From Halapricum hydrolyticum (GTDB lineage Archaea; Halobacteriota; Halobacteria; Halobacteriales; Haloarculaceae): a stretch of DNA of 64,000 bases. The stretch lies in NCBI RefSeq assembly GCF_025517535.1, contig NZ_JAOPKC010000001.1, positions 372,001 to 436,000 of the forward strand. The letters run 5' to 3'. Below are positions 27,645 through 35,717 of this stretch, in pieces; the stretch's first letter is position 1; each line of letters begins with the position of its first letter. A model generated the notes under the pieces. The model made no database searches. It was not told the DNA's origin and was given only the letters and a program-made list of their open reading frames with translations. Both the position numbers and the translations under genes were made by a program.

Positions 27645-28685
27645 TCAGTTTCCGAACAGCAGCAAGTCGTCTCGATCGACGCGAGCAACGACACGCTCGC
27701 CCGCCTGTGGCGGTTCCGCGCGGGTTTCGACCGCCAGTTCACCCCCGGCGTCCAGCTCGACCCGCACCTCGTAGTGAGTTCCCATGTCGACAGCCCGGGC
27801 GACGTCGCCGGACAGCGCGTGCGCTTCGCCGGCCCCGCCGTTCTCGTCGAGCGTGACGTCGTCCGGTCGGACGAGGCACGTGACGTCTGTCTCGGGACGG
27901 TCGCCGCCGTCGCCGGCCAGCGCGCGCGCCGCCAACGTGAGCCCGGGATCGCCGGGTGGCGTGACCGGTACCTGACTCGATCGGCCGAGGAACGAGGCCA
28001 CGAACGGCGTCGGCGGCGACTCGTATAACTCTCGCGGCCGTCCGACGCCAGCGACCTGTCCGTCGTTCATGACGACGAGCCGATCGGCAAGTGCCATCGC
28101 CGTTTCCTGATCGTGGGTGACGTACAGCGTCGTGACGCCCGTCTCGCGCTGGATCCGTGCGATCTCCTCGCGCAGCCGGTCGCGAAGTCCCCGATCGAGC
28201 GCTGACAGCGGCTCGTCGAGCAACAGGACCTCCGGCTGTGGGGCCAGCGCCCGCGCGAGTTCCGCGCGCCGCTTCTGTCCGCCGGACAGCGCCGCCGGCA
28301 TCGCCTCGCGCTGGTCCGACAGCGAGACGAGTTCGAGATAGCGGTCGACGATCGCCGCCCGCTCGTCGGGGCCGTATCCGGCCGGCCGGAGGCCGTACGC
28401 GACGTTCTCTCCGACCGTCATGTGGGGAAACAGCGTCGACTCCTGGAAGACGACGCCGACGTCCCGCGTCTCCGGTGGATCCGTGGTGACGTTCCGGCCG
28501 CGCAGGCGGACCTGTCCTTCGGTCGGGCTGACGTGTCCGGCGATCGCCTGGACGGTCGTCGTCTTGCCACAGCCGCTCGGACCGAGCAGTCCGACGACCT
28601 CGCCGGCGTCGATCTCGAAGGAGACATCCTCGAGTGCAGGTTCGTTCCCGTATCTGTGGGTCAGGCCGTCCACTTCAAGCGTCAT
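27645..28685 (-). CDS. Molybdate/tungstate ABC transporter, ATP-binding protein
   Basis: ATPase of 346 residues, with Walker A GPSGCGKTTT (near residue 37), signature LSGGQKRRAELARAL (near 130), Walker B EVLLLDEPLSALD and the H-loop YVTHDQETAMAL. A C-terminal TOBE-type domain (LVRPDDVTLDENGG onwards) fits oxyanion importers. The start at 28685 overlaps the permease stop by four bases (ATGA), so the two are translationally coupled. Substrate is inferred from the binding protein and the divergent regulator. Confidence 0.88.
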   Translation of the reverse strand: MTLEVDGLTHRYGNEPALEDVSFEIDAGEVVGLLGPSGCGKTTTVQAIAGHVSPTEGQVRLRGRNVTTDPPETRDVGVVFQESTLFPHMTVGENVAYGLRPAGYGPDERAAIVDRYLELVSLSDQREAMPAALSGGQKRRAELARALAPQPEVLLLDEPLSALDRGLRDRLREEIARIQRETGVTTLYVTHDQETAMALADRLVVMNDGQVAGVGRPRELYESPPTPFVASFLGRSSQVPVTPPGDPGLTLAARALAGDGGDRPETDVTCLVRPDDVTLDENGGAGEAHALSGDVARAVDMGTHYEVRVELDAGGELAVETRAEPPQAGERVVARVDRDDLLLFGN

Positions 28686-29497
28686 CGGTCGATCACCGCC
28701 GGAACCCGGCCGAACCACTGCACGACACCCAGAACCAGCAGCGTGACCGCGAGCAGCGCAAGCGCTACCGGAACGGTCGAATCGAGGCCGCCCTTGATGA
28801 ACTCGACCCAGAGGTACGTCGGCATTGTCCGGGGGTTCGAGGCGACCATGTACGTCGCGCCGAACTCGCCCATTGCCCGGGCGAACGTCAGCGTCACACC
28901 CGCGAGCACGGCTCCGCGCGCCAGCGGCAGCGCGACGTAGCGAAACGTCTCGAGCGGCGTATACCCCAGCGACCGAGACGCCCGCTCCAGGCGCTCGTCG
29001 ACGGCCGCGAAGCCGGCCCGGGCCGTCACGACGACGAACGGCGCGGCGACGAACGTCTGTGCGAGGACGACCCCGAACAGGCTCTGCGTCGGTGAGACGC
29101 CGACAGCAGCGAGTGTCGATCCCAGCGGCGTGAACCGCCCGACTGCCGTCAGGATCATCGCCCCGGCCACGACCGGCGGCAAGACCAGCGGCAACACGAC
29201 CAGCCCCTCAAGCAGACGCTTGCCCGCGAACGATCGACGGGCCAGCACGTACGCCAGCGGGACGCCAAGCCCGGTCGCCACTACTGTCGCAATCGTCGCC
29301 GTCAGCAGCGAATGGCGGATCGCCGCCTGTGCACCCGGTTCGGCCAATCCCGCGAGCACGTCGGCGTGACCCGTTCGCAGGAGAAACGTCACGAACGGGA
29401 CGCCGAAGTACGCGATCAGCACTCCACCGAGCAGTATCGGGACGAGCAGCGTCGAGTGCCCGCTGTCCCGCCGTAGCCGTCCGGTGTAGCCACTCAT
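28682..29497 (-). CDS. Molybdate/tungstate ABC transporter, permease
   Basis: A 271-residue ModB/WtpB-type permease with about six membrane segments. The EAA loop contacting the ATPase is ASRSLGYTPLETFRYVALPL (near residue 190). The start MSGYTGRLRRDSGH overlaps the stop of the substrate-binding gene (ATGA), and its own stop overlaps the ATPase start; this places all three genes in one tight operon. An open frame continues upstream but is the shadow of the binding-protein gene. Confidence 0.88.
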   Translation of the reverse strand: MSGYTGRLRRDSGHSTLLVPILLGGVLIAYFGVPFVTFLLRTGHADVLAGLAEPGAQAAIRHSLLTATIATVVATGLGVPLAYVLARRSFAGKRLLEGLVVLPLVLPPVVAGAMILTAVGRFTPLGSTLAAVGVSPTQSLFGVVLAQTFVAAPFVVVTARAGFAAVDERLERASRSLGYTPLETFRYVALPLARGAVLAGVTLTFARAMGEFGATYMVASNPRTMPTYLWVEFIKGGLDSTVPVALALLAVTLLVLGVVQWFGRVPAVIDR

Positions 29498-30423
29498 GTC
29501 GGAATCCCCTCCGGCGGTGTGCCGGTGGCTCGCGGCAGACTCTCGGGCACGGCCAGTCCGGCGGTCTCCAGCAACTCGGGGTGTTCGGCGAGAAACGTGA
29601 CGAGTCGCCGGCCGGCCGCCGGTGCGTCCGCCCGATCGAGGACTGTCGCGTTGTAGAGGATCGGCCGGCCCTCGACAGTCGTGCCGTCCTCGAAGGTGTA
29701 GCTTGCGCTCGCGTAGTGGTCTTTCCGATCCGGGTCCGCGAAATTGTACGCGGGCGGGAACGGCTCGAACGGCAAGTCGTGGTCGACTGCCATGTTGTGA
29801 TAGACGACCGCGCCAGCGCGCGCGCCGCTCTCGACGCCGGCCAGTAGCTGCGGCTCTTCGGGCTCTCTGGCGACGCGGTCCCAGACCGTTTCCCTGAAAC
29901 CGTTGAGGCCGTGTTCGCGCTCGGCGAGACCGAACGCCTGCCAGGCCCGATATCCGAGCGGATCGACTTCCGGGTCGCTGATCGCGACGGTCCTCGCCGC
30001 GGCGTCGGCGAGCAGTTCGTACCACGGCTGGCCAGCCTGCAACGCCTCGCCGAAGACCGTCTCCGGCTCGTAACTCAGCCCGAGTTTGTTGCTCGCGAAG
30101 GTGAGGTCCCAGTCGGTGTGGTCGCCGACGAGTCGGTCGCGCAGCAGGGTCGCGTCCGCGCTGACGACCACGTCCGGGTTGCGAGTGCCGTCCGTGACCA
30201 TGCCCATCACCGCGTTCGAGCCGTAGTACTCGCCCTCGATCGAGAACGCTGTTTCCGACTCGAAGGCGGGACCGACGTGGTCTTCGAAGGCGGTCGCGAG
30301 GCTCCCGGCAGAGAGGACGGTGACGGTTTCGTCGCCGCCCAGACAGCCCGCGAGGCCGATCAGCCCGCCTCCGCCGACTGCCCCGAGAAAGGCCCGGCGC
30401 GACCGTTGTCTCGTCATAGACAT
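29494..30423 (-). CDS. Molybdate/tungstate-binding lipoprotein (ModA/WtpA-like)
   Basis: Extracellular solute-binding protein of 309 residues. The N-terminus has a twin-arginine motif (RSRRAFLG), a Gly-rich segment and a lipobox GLAGC, typical of Tat-exported haloarchaeal lipoproteins. The mature chain starts VTVLSAGSL, the oxyanion-contacting first strand in ModA/WtpA, followed by DVVVSADATLLRD and later GAVVYHNMAVDH. Tungstate or molybdate specificity cannot be separated by eye. First gene of the operon; faces the ModE-like regulator across a 58-base gap with a palindrome. Confidence 0.88.
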   Translation of the reverse strand: MSMTRQRSRRAFLGAVGGGGLIGLAGCLGGDETVTVLSAGSLATAFEDHVGPAFESETAFSIEGEYYGSNAVMGMVTDGTRNPDVVVSADATLLRDRLVGDHTDWDLTFASNKLGLSYEPETVFGEALQAGQPWYELLADAAARTVAISDPEVDPLGYRAWQAFGLAEREHGLNGFRETVWDRVAREPEEPQLLAGVESGARAGAVVYHNMAVDHDLPFEPFPPAYNFADPDRKDHYASASYTFEDGTTVEGRPILYNATVLDRADAPAAGRRLVTFLAEHPELLETAGLAVPESLPRATGTPPEGIPT

Positions 30424-30445
30424 ATCGGGATTGCGTTGACCCGGA

Positions 30446-30458
30446 CATAACCGTTATG
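30446..30458. promoter_or_regulatory. Palindromic operator candidate between the transporter operon and its regulator
   Basis: CATAAC-C-GTTATG is a perfect 13-base palindrome lying midway in the 58-base divergent intergenic space. The ATAAC/GTTAT arms recall the TATAACG half-sites bound by bacterial ModE. It would sit over the promoters of both units, consistent with repression when molybdate is plentiful. Confidence 0.6.
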
Positions 30459-30481
30459 GGGTCCCCGGCGAACCCCTAGCC

Positions 30482-31186
30482 ATGAGTCGTTACGGCGACG
30501 ACCCCCCGAGTGCGGATTTCGAGGCGCGACTGTACGCCGACGGGGTGGCGTTCGAGGGCAGGGACGCGGCGCTGCTTCGGGCTGTCGCCGAGACGGGATC
30601 GCTGAACGCTGCCGCCGGGTCGCTGGGTCGGTCCTACTCCCGGGCGCACAAGCGGCTCACGACCCTCGAAGCGGCGTTCGGCCCGCTGCTCGACCGTCAG
30701 CGCGGCGGGGCCAGCGGCGGCGGGAGTCAGTTGACCGAGCTGGCGGAGATGCTGCTGGCGCGATTCGACCGTCTGCGTGCGGAGTACTCGGGCGTTGCCG
30801 AAACCGACGAGACGGTTCTGCAGGGGCGCGTCATCGAGCGGACGGGCGAACTCGGCGTCGTCGAGACCGACGCGGGCGAACTCCGGGCGCTGGTCGAGGC
30901 CGACACGGAGACGGTCCAGGTGTCGATCAGAGCCGACGCGGTGACCCTGCAGGCGCCGGACGCGGCACCGATGGCCGGGGAAACCAGCGCCCGCAACCGC
31001 CTCTCTGGGACTGTGATCGACGTCGAGCTGGGGGAGGCGGTCGCGACAGTCACCGTCGACGTCGGTGCCGAGCGACCGCTGACTGCGCTCGTGACCCGCC
31101 GGAGCGTCGAGTTGCTCGATCTGGAGCCCGGCGACCCGATCGTCGCGTCGCTGAAGGCGACGACGATCCGAGCGATCTCGCGGTGA
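30482..31186 (+). CDS. ModE-like transcription regulator with TOBE domains
   Basis: DNA-binding oxyanion sensor of 234 residues. The N-terminal LysR-type winged helix has the ModE helix-turn-helix GSLNAAAGSLGRSYSRAHKR (about residues 40-59). The C-terminal half (from about 120) contains two TOBE-like beta units (LQGRVIERTGELGVVE; NRLSGTVIDVELGEAVATV), where molybdate or tungstate binds. Divergent from the ABC operon, so it probably controls it through the palindrome at 30446. Confidence 0.88.
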   Translation: MSRYGDDPPSADFEARLYADGVAFEGRDAALLRAVAETGSLNAAAGSLGRSYSRAHKRLTTLEAAFGPLLDRQRGGASGGGSQLTELAEMLLARFDRLRAEYSGVAETDETVLQGRVIERTGELGVVETDAGELRALVEADTETVQVSIRADAVTLQAPDAAPMAGETSARNRLSGTVIDVELGEAVATVTVDVGAERPLTALVTRRSVELLDLEPGDPIVASLKATTIRAISR

Positions 31187-31274
31187 GGACATTCGAGAGG
31201 AGCGGAGACCGTCTCAGGGCGAGCAGCGCCGTCGGATCGACAATCAAAAAGCACTCCGTGCGGTTCAATCGGGC

Positions 31275-31868
31275 ATGCGTCAGTTTCTCGTCGTCGCTCA
31301 CGACGCGCCCGCGACCGCCGACTTCCCGCTGGACGGGCTGGCCAGCGAAGCCGGCCGGATGGACCTGCTCGCTCGCGCGCTCAACGCCGCACTACTCGAG
31401 AGTCACGGCATCCGCGAGGACGTGCGCGCCCACCTCGTCATCGACGACGTGACCGTCAGCGTCGACGGCGCGACCGTCAGAAACCTCCACCCCGACGAGC
31501 GGTCGATCGCCGCGCTCGTCCGCTCGGCGCTCGGGGCCCGCGAGGACGCGATCGGTCACCAGCCCGCCGAACCCTCTCCCGGGGTGGCAGTCTATCGGAT
31601 GGGACTGGCGGCGACGCTCGATCGACTCGCGGGCGAGGGGACGATCGTCCAGCTCCACGAGGACGGCGACCCCGCGGTCGACGTGCCCCTGCCGACGGAT
31701 CCGGTGTTCGTCCTCTCGGACCACCGCGAGTTCACTGACGACGAAGCCGAACTGCTGGCAGAGCAGGCCGACACTCGGATCCGACTGGGGCCGCGTCCGC
31801 TGCACGCCGACCACGCGATCTCCGTGGCGCACAACTGGCTCGATACCGACGGCTACACGGAGTACTGA
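31275..31868 (+). CDS. trmY: tRNA (pseudouridine54-N1)-methyltransferase
   Basis: Archaeal SPOUT methyltransferase of 197 residues that methylates pseudouridine 54 in the tRNA T-loop. It begins MRQFLVVAHDAPATADF, and the knotted SAM-binding region near the C-terminus includes PVFVLSDHREFTDDE (about residues 144-158) and RIRLGPRPLHADHAI; both are conserved in TrmY. Length is normal. Confidence 0.92.
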   Translation: MRQFLVVAHDAPATADFPLDGLASEAGRMDLLARALNAALLESHGIREDVRAHLVIDDVTVSVDGATVRNLHPDERSIAALVRSALGAREDAIGHQPAEPSPGVAVYRMGLAATLDRLAGEGTIVQLHEDGDPAVDVPLPTDPVFVLSDHREFTDDEAELLAEQADTRIRLGPRPLHADHAISVAHNWLDTDGYTEY

Positions 31869-31892
31869 CTCTACGGCGACCGACACCGGTTC

Positions 31893-32672
31893 CTACGGAT
31901 CCTCGAGGGCGTCGACCTGGCGTCGGAGGTTGTTCAGGCTCGTGGCGACGTACTCGTAGGAGGGCGTGAACACTTCCGCCGAGAGCGTCGCCGTCTCCAG
32001 CGGTCGAAGGATCCGGCCGAAATCGAGAACGCCCGAGCCGATCGGGACGTGATCGTCGGTCTGGGTGCGGACGTCGTTGACGTGGACGTGACTGATCCGG
32101 TCGGCGTGGTCGGCGACGAACGCTGCCTGCTCGGCCGCGTCGTAGCCCTCGACGTACGCGTGGCCCGTGTCGAAGGTCATCGAGACGTCGGTCTCCTCGA
32201 ACAGTCGGGGGAACTCCGCGAGCCCGAACCACTCGCCGGGGACGTTCTCGACGCAGAGTTCGATCCCGTACTCGGCGGCGACGACCTGTAGCTCCGCGAG
32301 CGCGTCGACGATCGCGTCCTCGACGGGGTCGGCCTCCCAGGCAGGGCCCCAGGCGTCGCTGCTCGCGTGGACGACTGCCTTCCGGGCATCGATGGCGGTC
32401 GCTGTCTCCAGCGCGGCGGAAAGTTCGCGAATCGCGCCCTCGCGGACTTGTTCGTACGGCGAGCCTACGTCGAAGGCAAACGGGAGGTGGACGGCCAGAT
32501 CGAGGTCCTGGTCGGTGGCGGTGTCGGCGACTGCGTCCGTATCGAGCACGGTCCGTTCGTGGTGGCCGTCGAGCAGCAGTTCGACGTAGTCGACGTCCAT
32601 CGCGGTTGCGGCCGGGAACGCGTCCGTGTAGTGCATCGTCGTCTGCGTGACGAAGCCGAGTTCCAGCGTCAT
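31893..32672 (-). CDS. Sugar phosphate isomerase/epimerase-like TIM barrel (AP endonuclease 2 superfamily)
   Basis: A 259-residue protein of the xylose isomerase-like TIM-barrel superfamily. Metal-binding signatures are in place: CVENVPGEWFG (Glu, about residue 136-146), SMTFDTGHAYV (Asp/His, about 165), and SHVHVNDVRTQTDDHVPIGSG (His, about 195-214). Endonuclease IV also has this fold, but the chain is short of its characteristic zinc set. The real substrate is unknown. It ends close to trmY and starts about 75 bases from the tRNA-Pro gene. Confidence 0.78.
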   Translation of the reverse strand: MTLELGFVTQTTMHYTDAFPAATAMDVDYVELLLDGHHERTVLDTDAVADTATDQDLDLAVHLPFAFDVGSPYEQVREGAIRELSAALETATAIDARKAVVHASSDAWGPAWEADPVEDAIVDALAELQVVAAEYGIELCVENVPGEWFGLAEFPRLFEETDVSMTFDTGHAYVEGYDAAEQAAFVADHADRISHVHVNDVRTQTDDHVPIGSGVLDFGRILRPLETATLSAEVFTPSYEYVATSLNNLRRQVDALEDP

Positions 32673-32745
32673 ACCCGGGTCAGGCGGCCCCGCGTCAAGC
32701 ACCTTTCGCAATCGTTAAAGGGTCCACCCCCCTTCGTCCACGTGC

Positions 32746-32818
32746 GGGCCGGTGGGGTAGCTTGGTATCCTTCGGCCTTCGGGTGGCCGTAACCGCAGTT
32801 CGAATCTGCGCCGGCCCA
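32746..32818 (+). tRNA. tRNA-Pro (CGG), provirus attachment site
   Basis: Acceptor GGGCCGG (32746-32752) pairs with CCGGCCC (32811-32817), discriminator A at 32818. Anticodon stem CGGCC/GGCCG encloses TTCGGGT, giving anticodon CGG for proline. T-arm CGCAG-TTCGAAT-CTGCG. Intact, no intron. Its last 13 bases recur at 52813-52825, marking integration of the element into this gene without loss of function. Confidence 0.93.
32806..32818 (+). repeat. attL: 13-base core within tRNA-Pro
   Basis: CTGCGCCGGCCCA, identical to 52813-52825. It covers the 3' T-arm strand, acceptor strand and discriminator base, the usual crossover region of tRNA-targeting tyrosine integrases. Confidence 0.85.
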
Positions 32819-32882
32819 CTACGTATATACCCTTTTTCCAGGGTATTCCGACACTTTCCCCACCATTCTGGAGGTGAGTTTC

Positions 32883-32999
32883 GTGGCTACTGAGCCGTCT
32901 CAGGGCCGCGAACCGCCGATCTGTAACTACTGTGGCGGCTACATCGAAGAGCCGTTCCAGCGGTGTCCCGCGCTCGACGAGGGGGTGTGCCGGCCTTGA
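32883..32999 (+). CDS. Micro zinc-finger protein at the provirus left end
   Basis: A 38-residue protein, GTG start, with CNYCGG and later Cys residues (RCPALDEGVC), a likely single zinc knuckle. A strong ribosome-binding site GGAGGTGA (32870-32877) sits five bases before the GTG, which decides the start. It overlaps the next gene. Such tiny zinc proteins are common early genes of haloviruses; function unknown. Confidence 0.7.
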   Translation: MATEPSQGREPPICNYCGGYIEEPFQRCPALDEGVCRP

Positions 33000-33550
33000 G
33001 TCGTTCTGCCGTGCCCAGCTGGCAGCCCGTCGACGACCTCGACGATCGGATCGGTGGCCCGTCGACGCTGTCCATGCCCGAGGACTGGGCGCTCTCGACG
33101 GCCTGGGAGCGCGCACAGACGGCGACCGACCAGGGCGGCCCGATCACCGACGCCGAGCGTCTCGTCGCGCTGAGCGACGGCGAAGACCGGCACAGAGTGA
33201 CCTTTGCGCTGAAGGGCAACACGCTGCTCGCCGAGTGCGACTGTGCCGGCTACCAGTACCACGACGGCTGGTGTGCCCATGTCGCGAGCCTCTGGTGGCG
33301 CTGGTCCATCGGCGAGATCGTGGTCAGTCACCTCGATACTGGGCGCGAGTATGAGCAGCCGCCTGCATGGCTTGAGCTGGACGGTCGCACTGACTACGAT
33401 GCGCTGACTGCCGCCGAACTCGACGCCTATCTCGCCTGTGAGCGCGCCGACGTCGGCGTTCGGGCGTTCGCCCGCTCGACCAGGCGCTCGCCCGGCACAG
33501 TCGGGAACCTGCTGCGACGAGCCCGCGGGAAGTTGGAGGGAGAGCGATGA
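32996..33550 (+). CDS. SWIM zinc-finger protein with C-terminal sigma-like HTH
   Basis: A protein of about 184 residues. Residues 70-100 contain a SWIM finger: AECDCAGYQYHDGWCAHVAS fits CxCx(n)CxH, a fold used in DNA or protein binding. The C-terminal 50 residues form a sigma-70 region 4-like helix-turn-helix (ARSTRRSPGTVGNLLRRARG), which is clearly paralogous to the small protein at 51137-51355. I chose the TTG at 32996, which overlaps the preceding stop (TTGA) behind a GAGGGGG element; GTG codons at 32963 and 33011 are alternatives. Probably a virus-encoded regulator. Confidence 0.75.
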   Translation: MSRSAVPSWQPVDDLDDRIGGPSTLSMPEDWALSTAWERAQTATDQGGPITDAERLVALSDGEDRHRVTFALKGNTLLAECDCAGYQYHDGWCAHVASLWWRWSIGEIVVSHLDTGREYEQPPAWLELDGRTDYDALTAAELDAYLACERADVGVRAFARSTRRSPGTVGNLLRRARGKLEGER

Positions 33551-33855
33551 GTCGCGGCCCCGTCGCTCGATCAGACGCGATCGGCGAGCAGCTCCCCGAG
33601 TCGCTGGTCACGCTGATGCGACTCGACCTCCGCGCCCAGCAGCACGCGCTCGTCGAGGGCGCTGCCGACCCGTTCCCGTCGCCGCGTCGCGCACGCGGAA
33701 GGGCGCGAGGGCGCGCGAAGGCCGGTTTTGACCCCCGTGGGGGGTGTGGTACCCACGTTGCAAATCCGGGGGGTACCCCGACGCAATCTGGCGATCAGTC
33801 CTGTGTACACAACGGTCGATCTGTGTACCCATCGGGGGGTGGTCGCGATGAGTAA
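33547..33855 (+). CDS. Small basic protein of unknown function
   Basis: A 102-residue frame starting with an ATGA overlap on the SWIM gene. The first half (GEQLPESLVTLMRLDLRAQQ) looks like a real helical protein and is followed by an Arg-rich tail (RRARGRARGRAK). The last 40 codons run through the GTAC-centred repeats at 33747-33833 and have no protein-like character, so the true gene may be shorter in function than in frame. The stop overlaps the start of the RHH gene. Confidence 0.5.
   Translation: MSRGPVARSDAIGEQLPESLVTLMRLDLRAQQHALVEGAADPFPSPRRARGRARGRAKAGFDPRGGCGTHVANPGGTPTQSGDQSCVHNGRSVYPSGGGRDE
33747..33833. promoter_or_regulatory. Cluster of four GTAC-centred palindromic sites
   Basis: Four similar sites are centred at 33749, 33773, 33805 and 33825: TGTGGTACCCA, GGGGTACCCC (perfect), TGTGTACACA (perfect) and TGTGTACCCA. 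CCCCCGTGGGGGG at 33732-33744 precedes them. The cluster ends 15 bases before the ATG of an RHH-type DNA-binding protein, so it is a good candidate for its own operator or a plasmid-like iteron. Confidence 0.65.
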
Positions 33856-34267
33856 GCAGATCCACGACGAGAGCCAGCGTAAAAAACAGGTAAAAGTCCG
33901 CGTCGACGCCGACCTCGTCGACGAGTTCGATCAGTGGTGCGACGATCGCGACACCAACCGGAGCGAAGCGATCCGCCAGCACATGCGCGCGGCTGTCAGC
34001 GGGGGTCAGGAGTACGAGACGCCCCGACAGCCACCGAATGATGACGACCGGCTCGCGACCGCCTACCACCGGCTCTGTGCGGTTGCGAACCAGGACGGCG
34101 TCATCCGCGAGGATACGGCGACGTCGATCCTCGCGACCGTGCTCGGGATCTCGAAGAAGGAGACGAGACCGATGGTACTCCGACCGCTGCACAAGCGCGG
34201 CTATCTGACGCGACAGAGCAACGTCTTCGGCGCGACGTCCTACCACATCGCCGGCTGGAAGAACTGA
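33848..34267 (+). CDS. Ribbon-helix-helix plus winged-helix DNA-binding protein
   Basis: A 139-residue regulator. Residues 1-45 are a ribbon-helix-helix (KKQVKVRVDADLVDEFDQWC then TNRSEAIRQHMR). After a linker, residues 65-139 look like a small winged helix (LCAVANQDGVIREDTATSIL; PMVLRPLHKRGYLTRQSNVF). The ATG at 33848 is chosen because the RHH motif needs to begin here and the upstream extension is the repeat cluster. It may repress its own promoter or control plasmid-like copy or lysogeny (inference). Confidence 0.78.
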   Translation: MSKQIHDESQRKKQVKVRVDADLVDEFDQWCDDRDTNRSEAIRQHMRAAVSGGQEYETPRQPPNDDDRLATAYHRLCAVANQDGVIREDTATSILATVLGISKKETRPMVLRPLHKRGYLTRQSNVFGATSYHIAGWKN

Positions 34268-34429
34268 GACACACCCTTTTCCGCTTTGTTGAAAACCTCA
34301 ACAAGTGATAGGTTTCAACGGTCGTGCTGAATAGAAAGCGCGAATCGGCCAATCGAATCTCTCTGGAACTGTCACCAATTCTTCCCGAAATTCTAACCAC
34401 CCTCAACTGAAAACTAGAAGTGAATTAGG

Positions 34430-35074
34430 ATGTCTGAGCACTGGCCGCCAGACGGATACTCAAACCCAAAGAGGTATGAAGTTGATGATAGGTATACTAT
34501 TCTCATTGCGGTAGCAGTTACACCTCCAGTTCTTGCGATTACGGCTCCGGAACTAGAGGGCGTTGTTCCGACTCTTATTTCCTTTATTCAGGCTTTTGGG
34601 CAAACAACAGGGATAGCCAATTATCCACTACTATACCTCGCAACCGCTTTGTTTGTAGTGGTGGGGTGGGTGGCCATCTCTGGTGCTTCCATTGTGGCGA
34701 TCCACGAAGCGATACACTACGTCGTAGCTTTACTGAACGGTTCTGAACCAGAGTTTATCTGGACTGAGCGCCTTGGTCTGAAAAGTCCCGGAATCATGCC
34801 CTATGGCACGGGCCTCACAAGAGGCGAGAACATTGCCGGATTCCTTGCCCCATTCATTCTATTAAGCGCTTTCGCGGGATCGATTATGCTGAGCAGCGAT
34901 GGGATTGTTGCCGGGACAGCGGCTGCAATGTTTGCAATCAACTCTATCCCGTCATGCAGTGACATCTATAACTCAATAAAAGTCGCTAGAATGCCACGGG
35001 GGACGAAATACGCGAATTTCGATAATGGAGAAGGAATAAAGAGCGAATATGCCCTCCCAAAAGACGCCGATTGA
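34430..35074 (+). CDS. DUF3267-like membrane metalloprotease (cargo)
   Basis: Membrane protein of 214 residues with four or five hydrophobic segments. The motif IHEAIHYVVALLNG (about residues 84-97) is a HExxH zinc-protease site of the DUF3267/site-2 protease-like type. Codon use is visibly richer in A and T than the flanking viral genes, and it stands on the opposite strand to the late operon, so it is probably acquired cargo. No close functional assignment. Not to be confused with the M50 gene at 4856, whose sequence differs. Confidence 0.7.
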   Translation: MSEHWPPDGYSNPKRYEVDDRYTILIAVAVTPPVLAITAPELEGVVPTLISFIQAFGQTTGIANYPLLYLATALFVVVGWVAISGASIVAIHEAIHYVVALLNGSEPEFIWTERLGLKSPGIMPYGTGLTRGENIAGFLAPFILLSAFAGSIMLSSDGIVAGTAAAMFAINSIPSCSDIYNSIKVARMPRGTKYANFDNGEGIKSEYALPKDAD

Positions 35075-35189
35075 AGAGTCTCCGTTGAAATCCACAGTCG
35101 CTGAGAGTTTGTCGAACCCATGCTGCATACCCTCTGTATCTTGCACACCATTCGTATCAGCTATTGAGGGCTTCAACAAGGTCTCGTTT

Positions 35190-35501
35190 TCAGACGAGCA
35201 CCATCACACCAATCGTCGCGACGATCCCGAGCACGAGACCGCCGAGAGCGTACCAGGGTTCCCGGCGGAGTTGGGACAGGCGACCGGGCGCGTGCCGGAC
35301 ACCGAGAACGATCGCGACCGCGACGCCCGCCAGCTCCCAGCGCCGGGTGAGGCCGGCGACGATCCCGACCGCGAGCCCGACAACCAGCGCGTGCCACTCG
35401 CGGCGCGTCGATAACAGGCCATCACGGTCGCTCTCGGCCTCGCTCGACGCCATCGCGCCATCTCGAAGCCACTCGATCCCCGAACGGACTCGCTCGATCA
35501 T
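35190..35501 (-). CDS. Small membrane protein, last gene of the late operon
   Basis: 103 residues with two or three hydrophobic helices (ALVVGLAVGIVAGL; ELAGVAVAIVLGVRH; ALGGLVLGIVATIGVMVLV). Start overlaps the upstream stop (ATGA). Virion inner-membrane component is a reasonable guess because Halopanivirales have an internal lipid membrane with several small membrane proteins; holin-like function is another. Confidence 0.65.
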   Translation of the reverse strand: MIERVRSGIEWLRDGAMASSEAESDRDGLLSTRREWHALVVGLAVGIVAGLTRRWELAGVAVAIVLGVRHAPGRLSQLRREPWYALGGLVLGIVATIGVMVLV

Positions 35502-35716
35502 GTCTCGACCTGCTCCTCGACCTCTCGAAGTCGGTCGATCACCGGCCCGTCGAGCGCTTCAGGGTCGCCGGTCAGTAGCTCGCGGTTGCGGAGCGATCGG
35601 TCCTTGTTGTCCCCGACCTCGCTCACGATCCGCCGGGCGTACCCCGCCGTCGCGATCGCGCCGGTCGCCGTCACCGTCGACGCTATCGGCACGATCCAGT
35701 CGAGGAGCACCGACAT
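35498..35716 (-). CDS. Small single-helix membrane protein
   Basis: 72 residues: an N-terminal hydrophobic helix (DWIVPIASTVTATGAIATAG) followed by a charged helical tail ending in LREVEEQVET. The ATG at 35716 directly follows the upstream stop at 35718. Candidate virion membrane protein; no known family recognised. Confidence 0.6.
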   Translation of the reverse strand: MSVLLDWIVPIASTVTATGAIATAGYARRIVSEVGDNKDRSLRNRELLTGDPEALDGPVIDRLREVEEQVET

Positions 35717-35717
35717 C

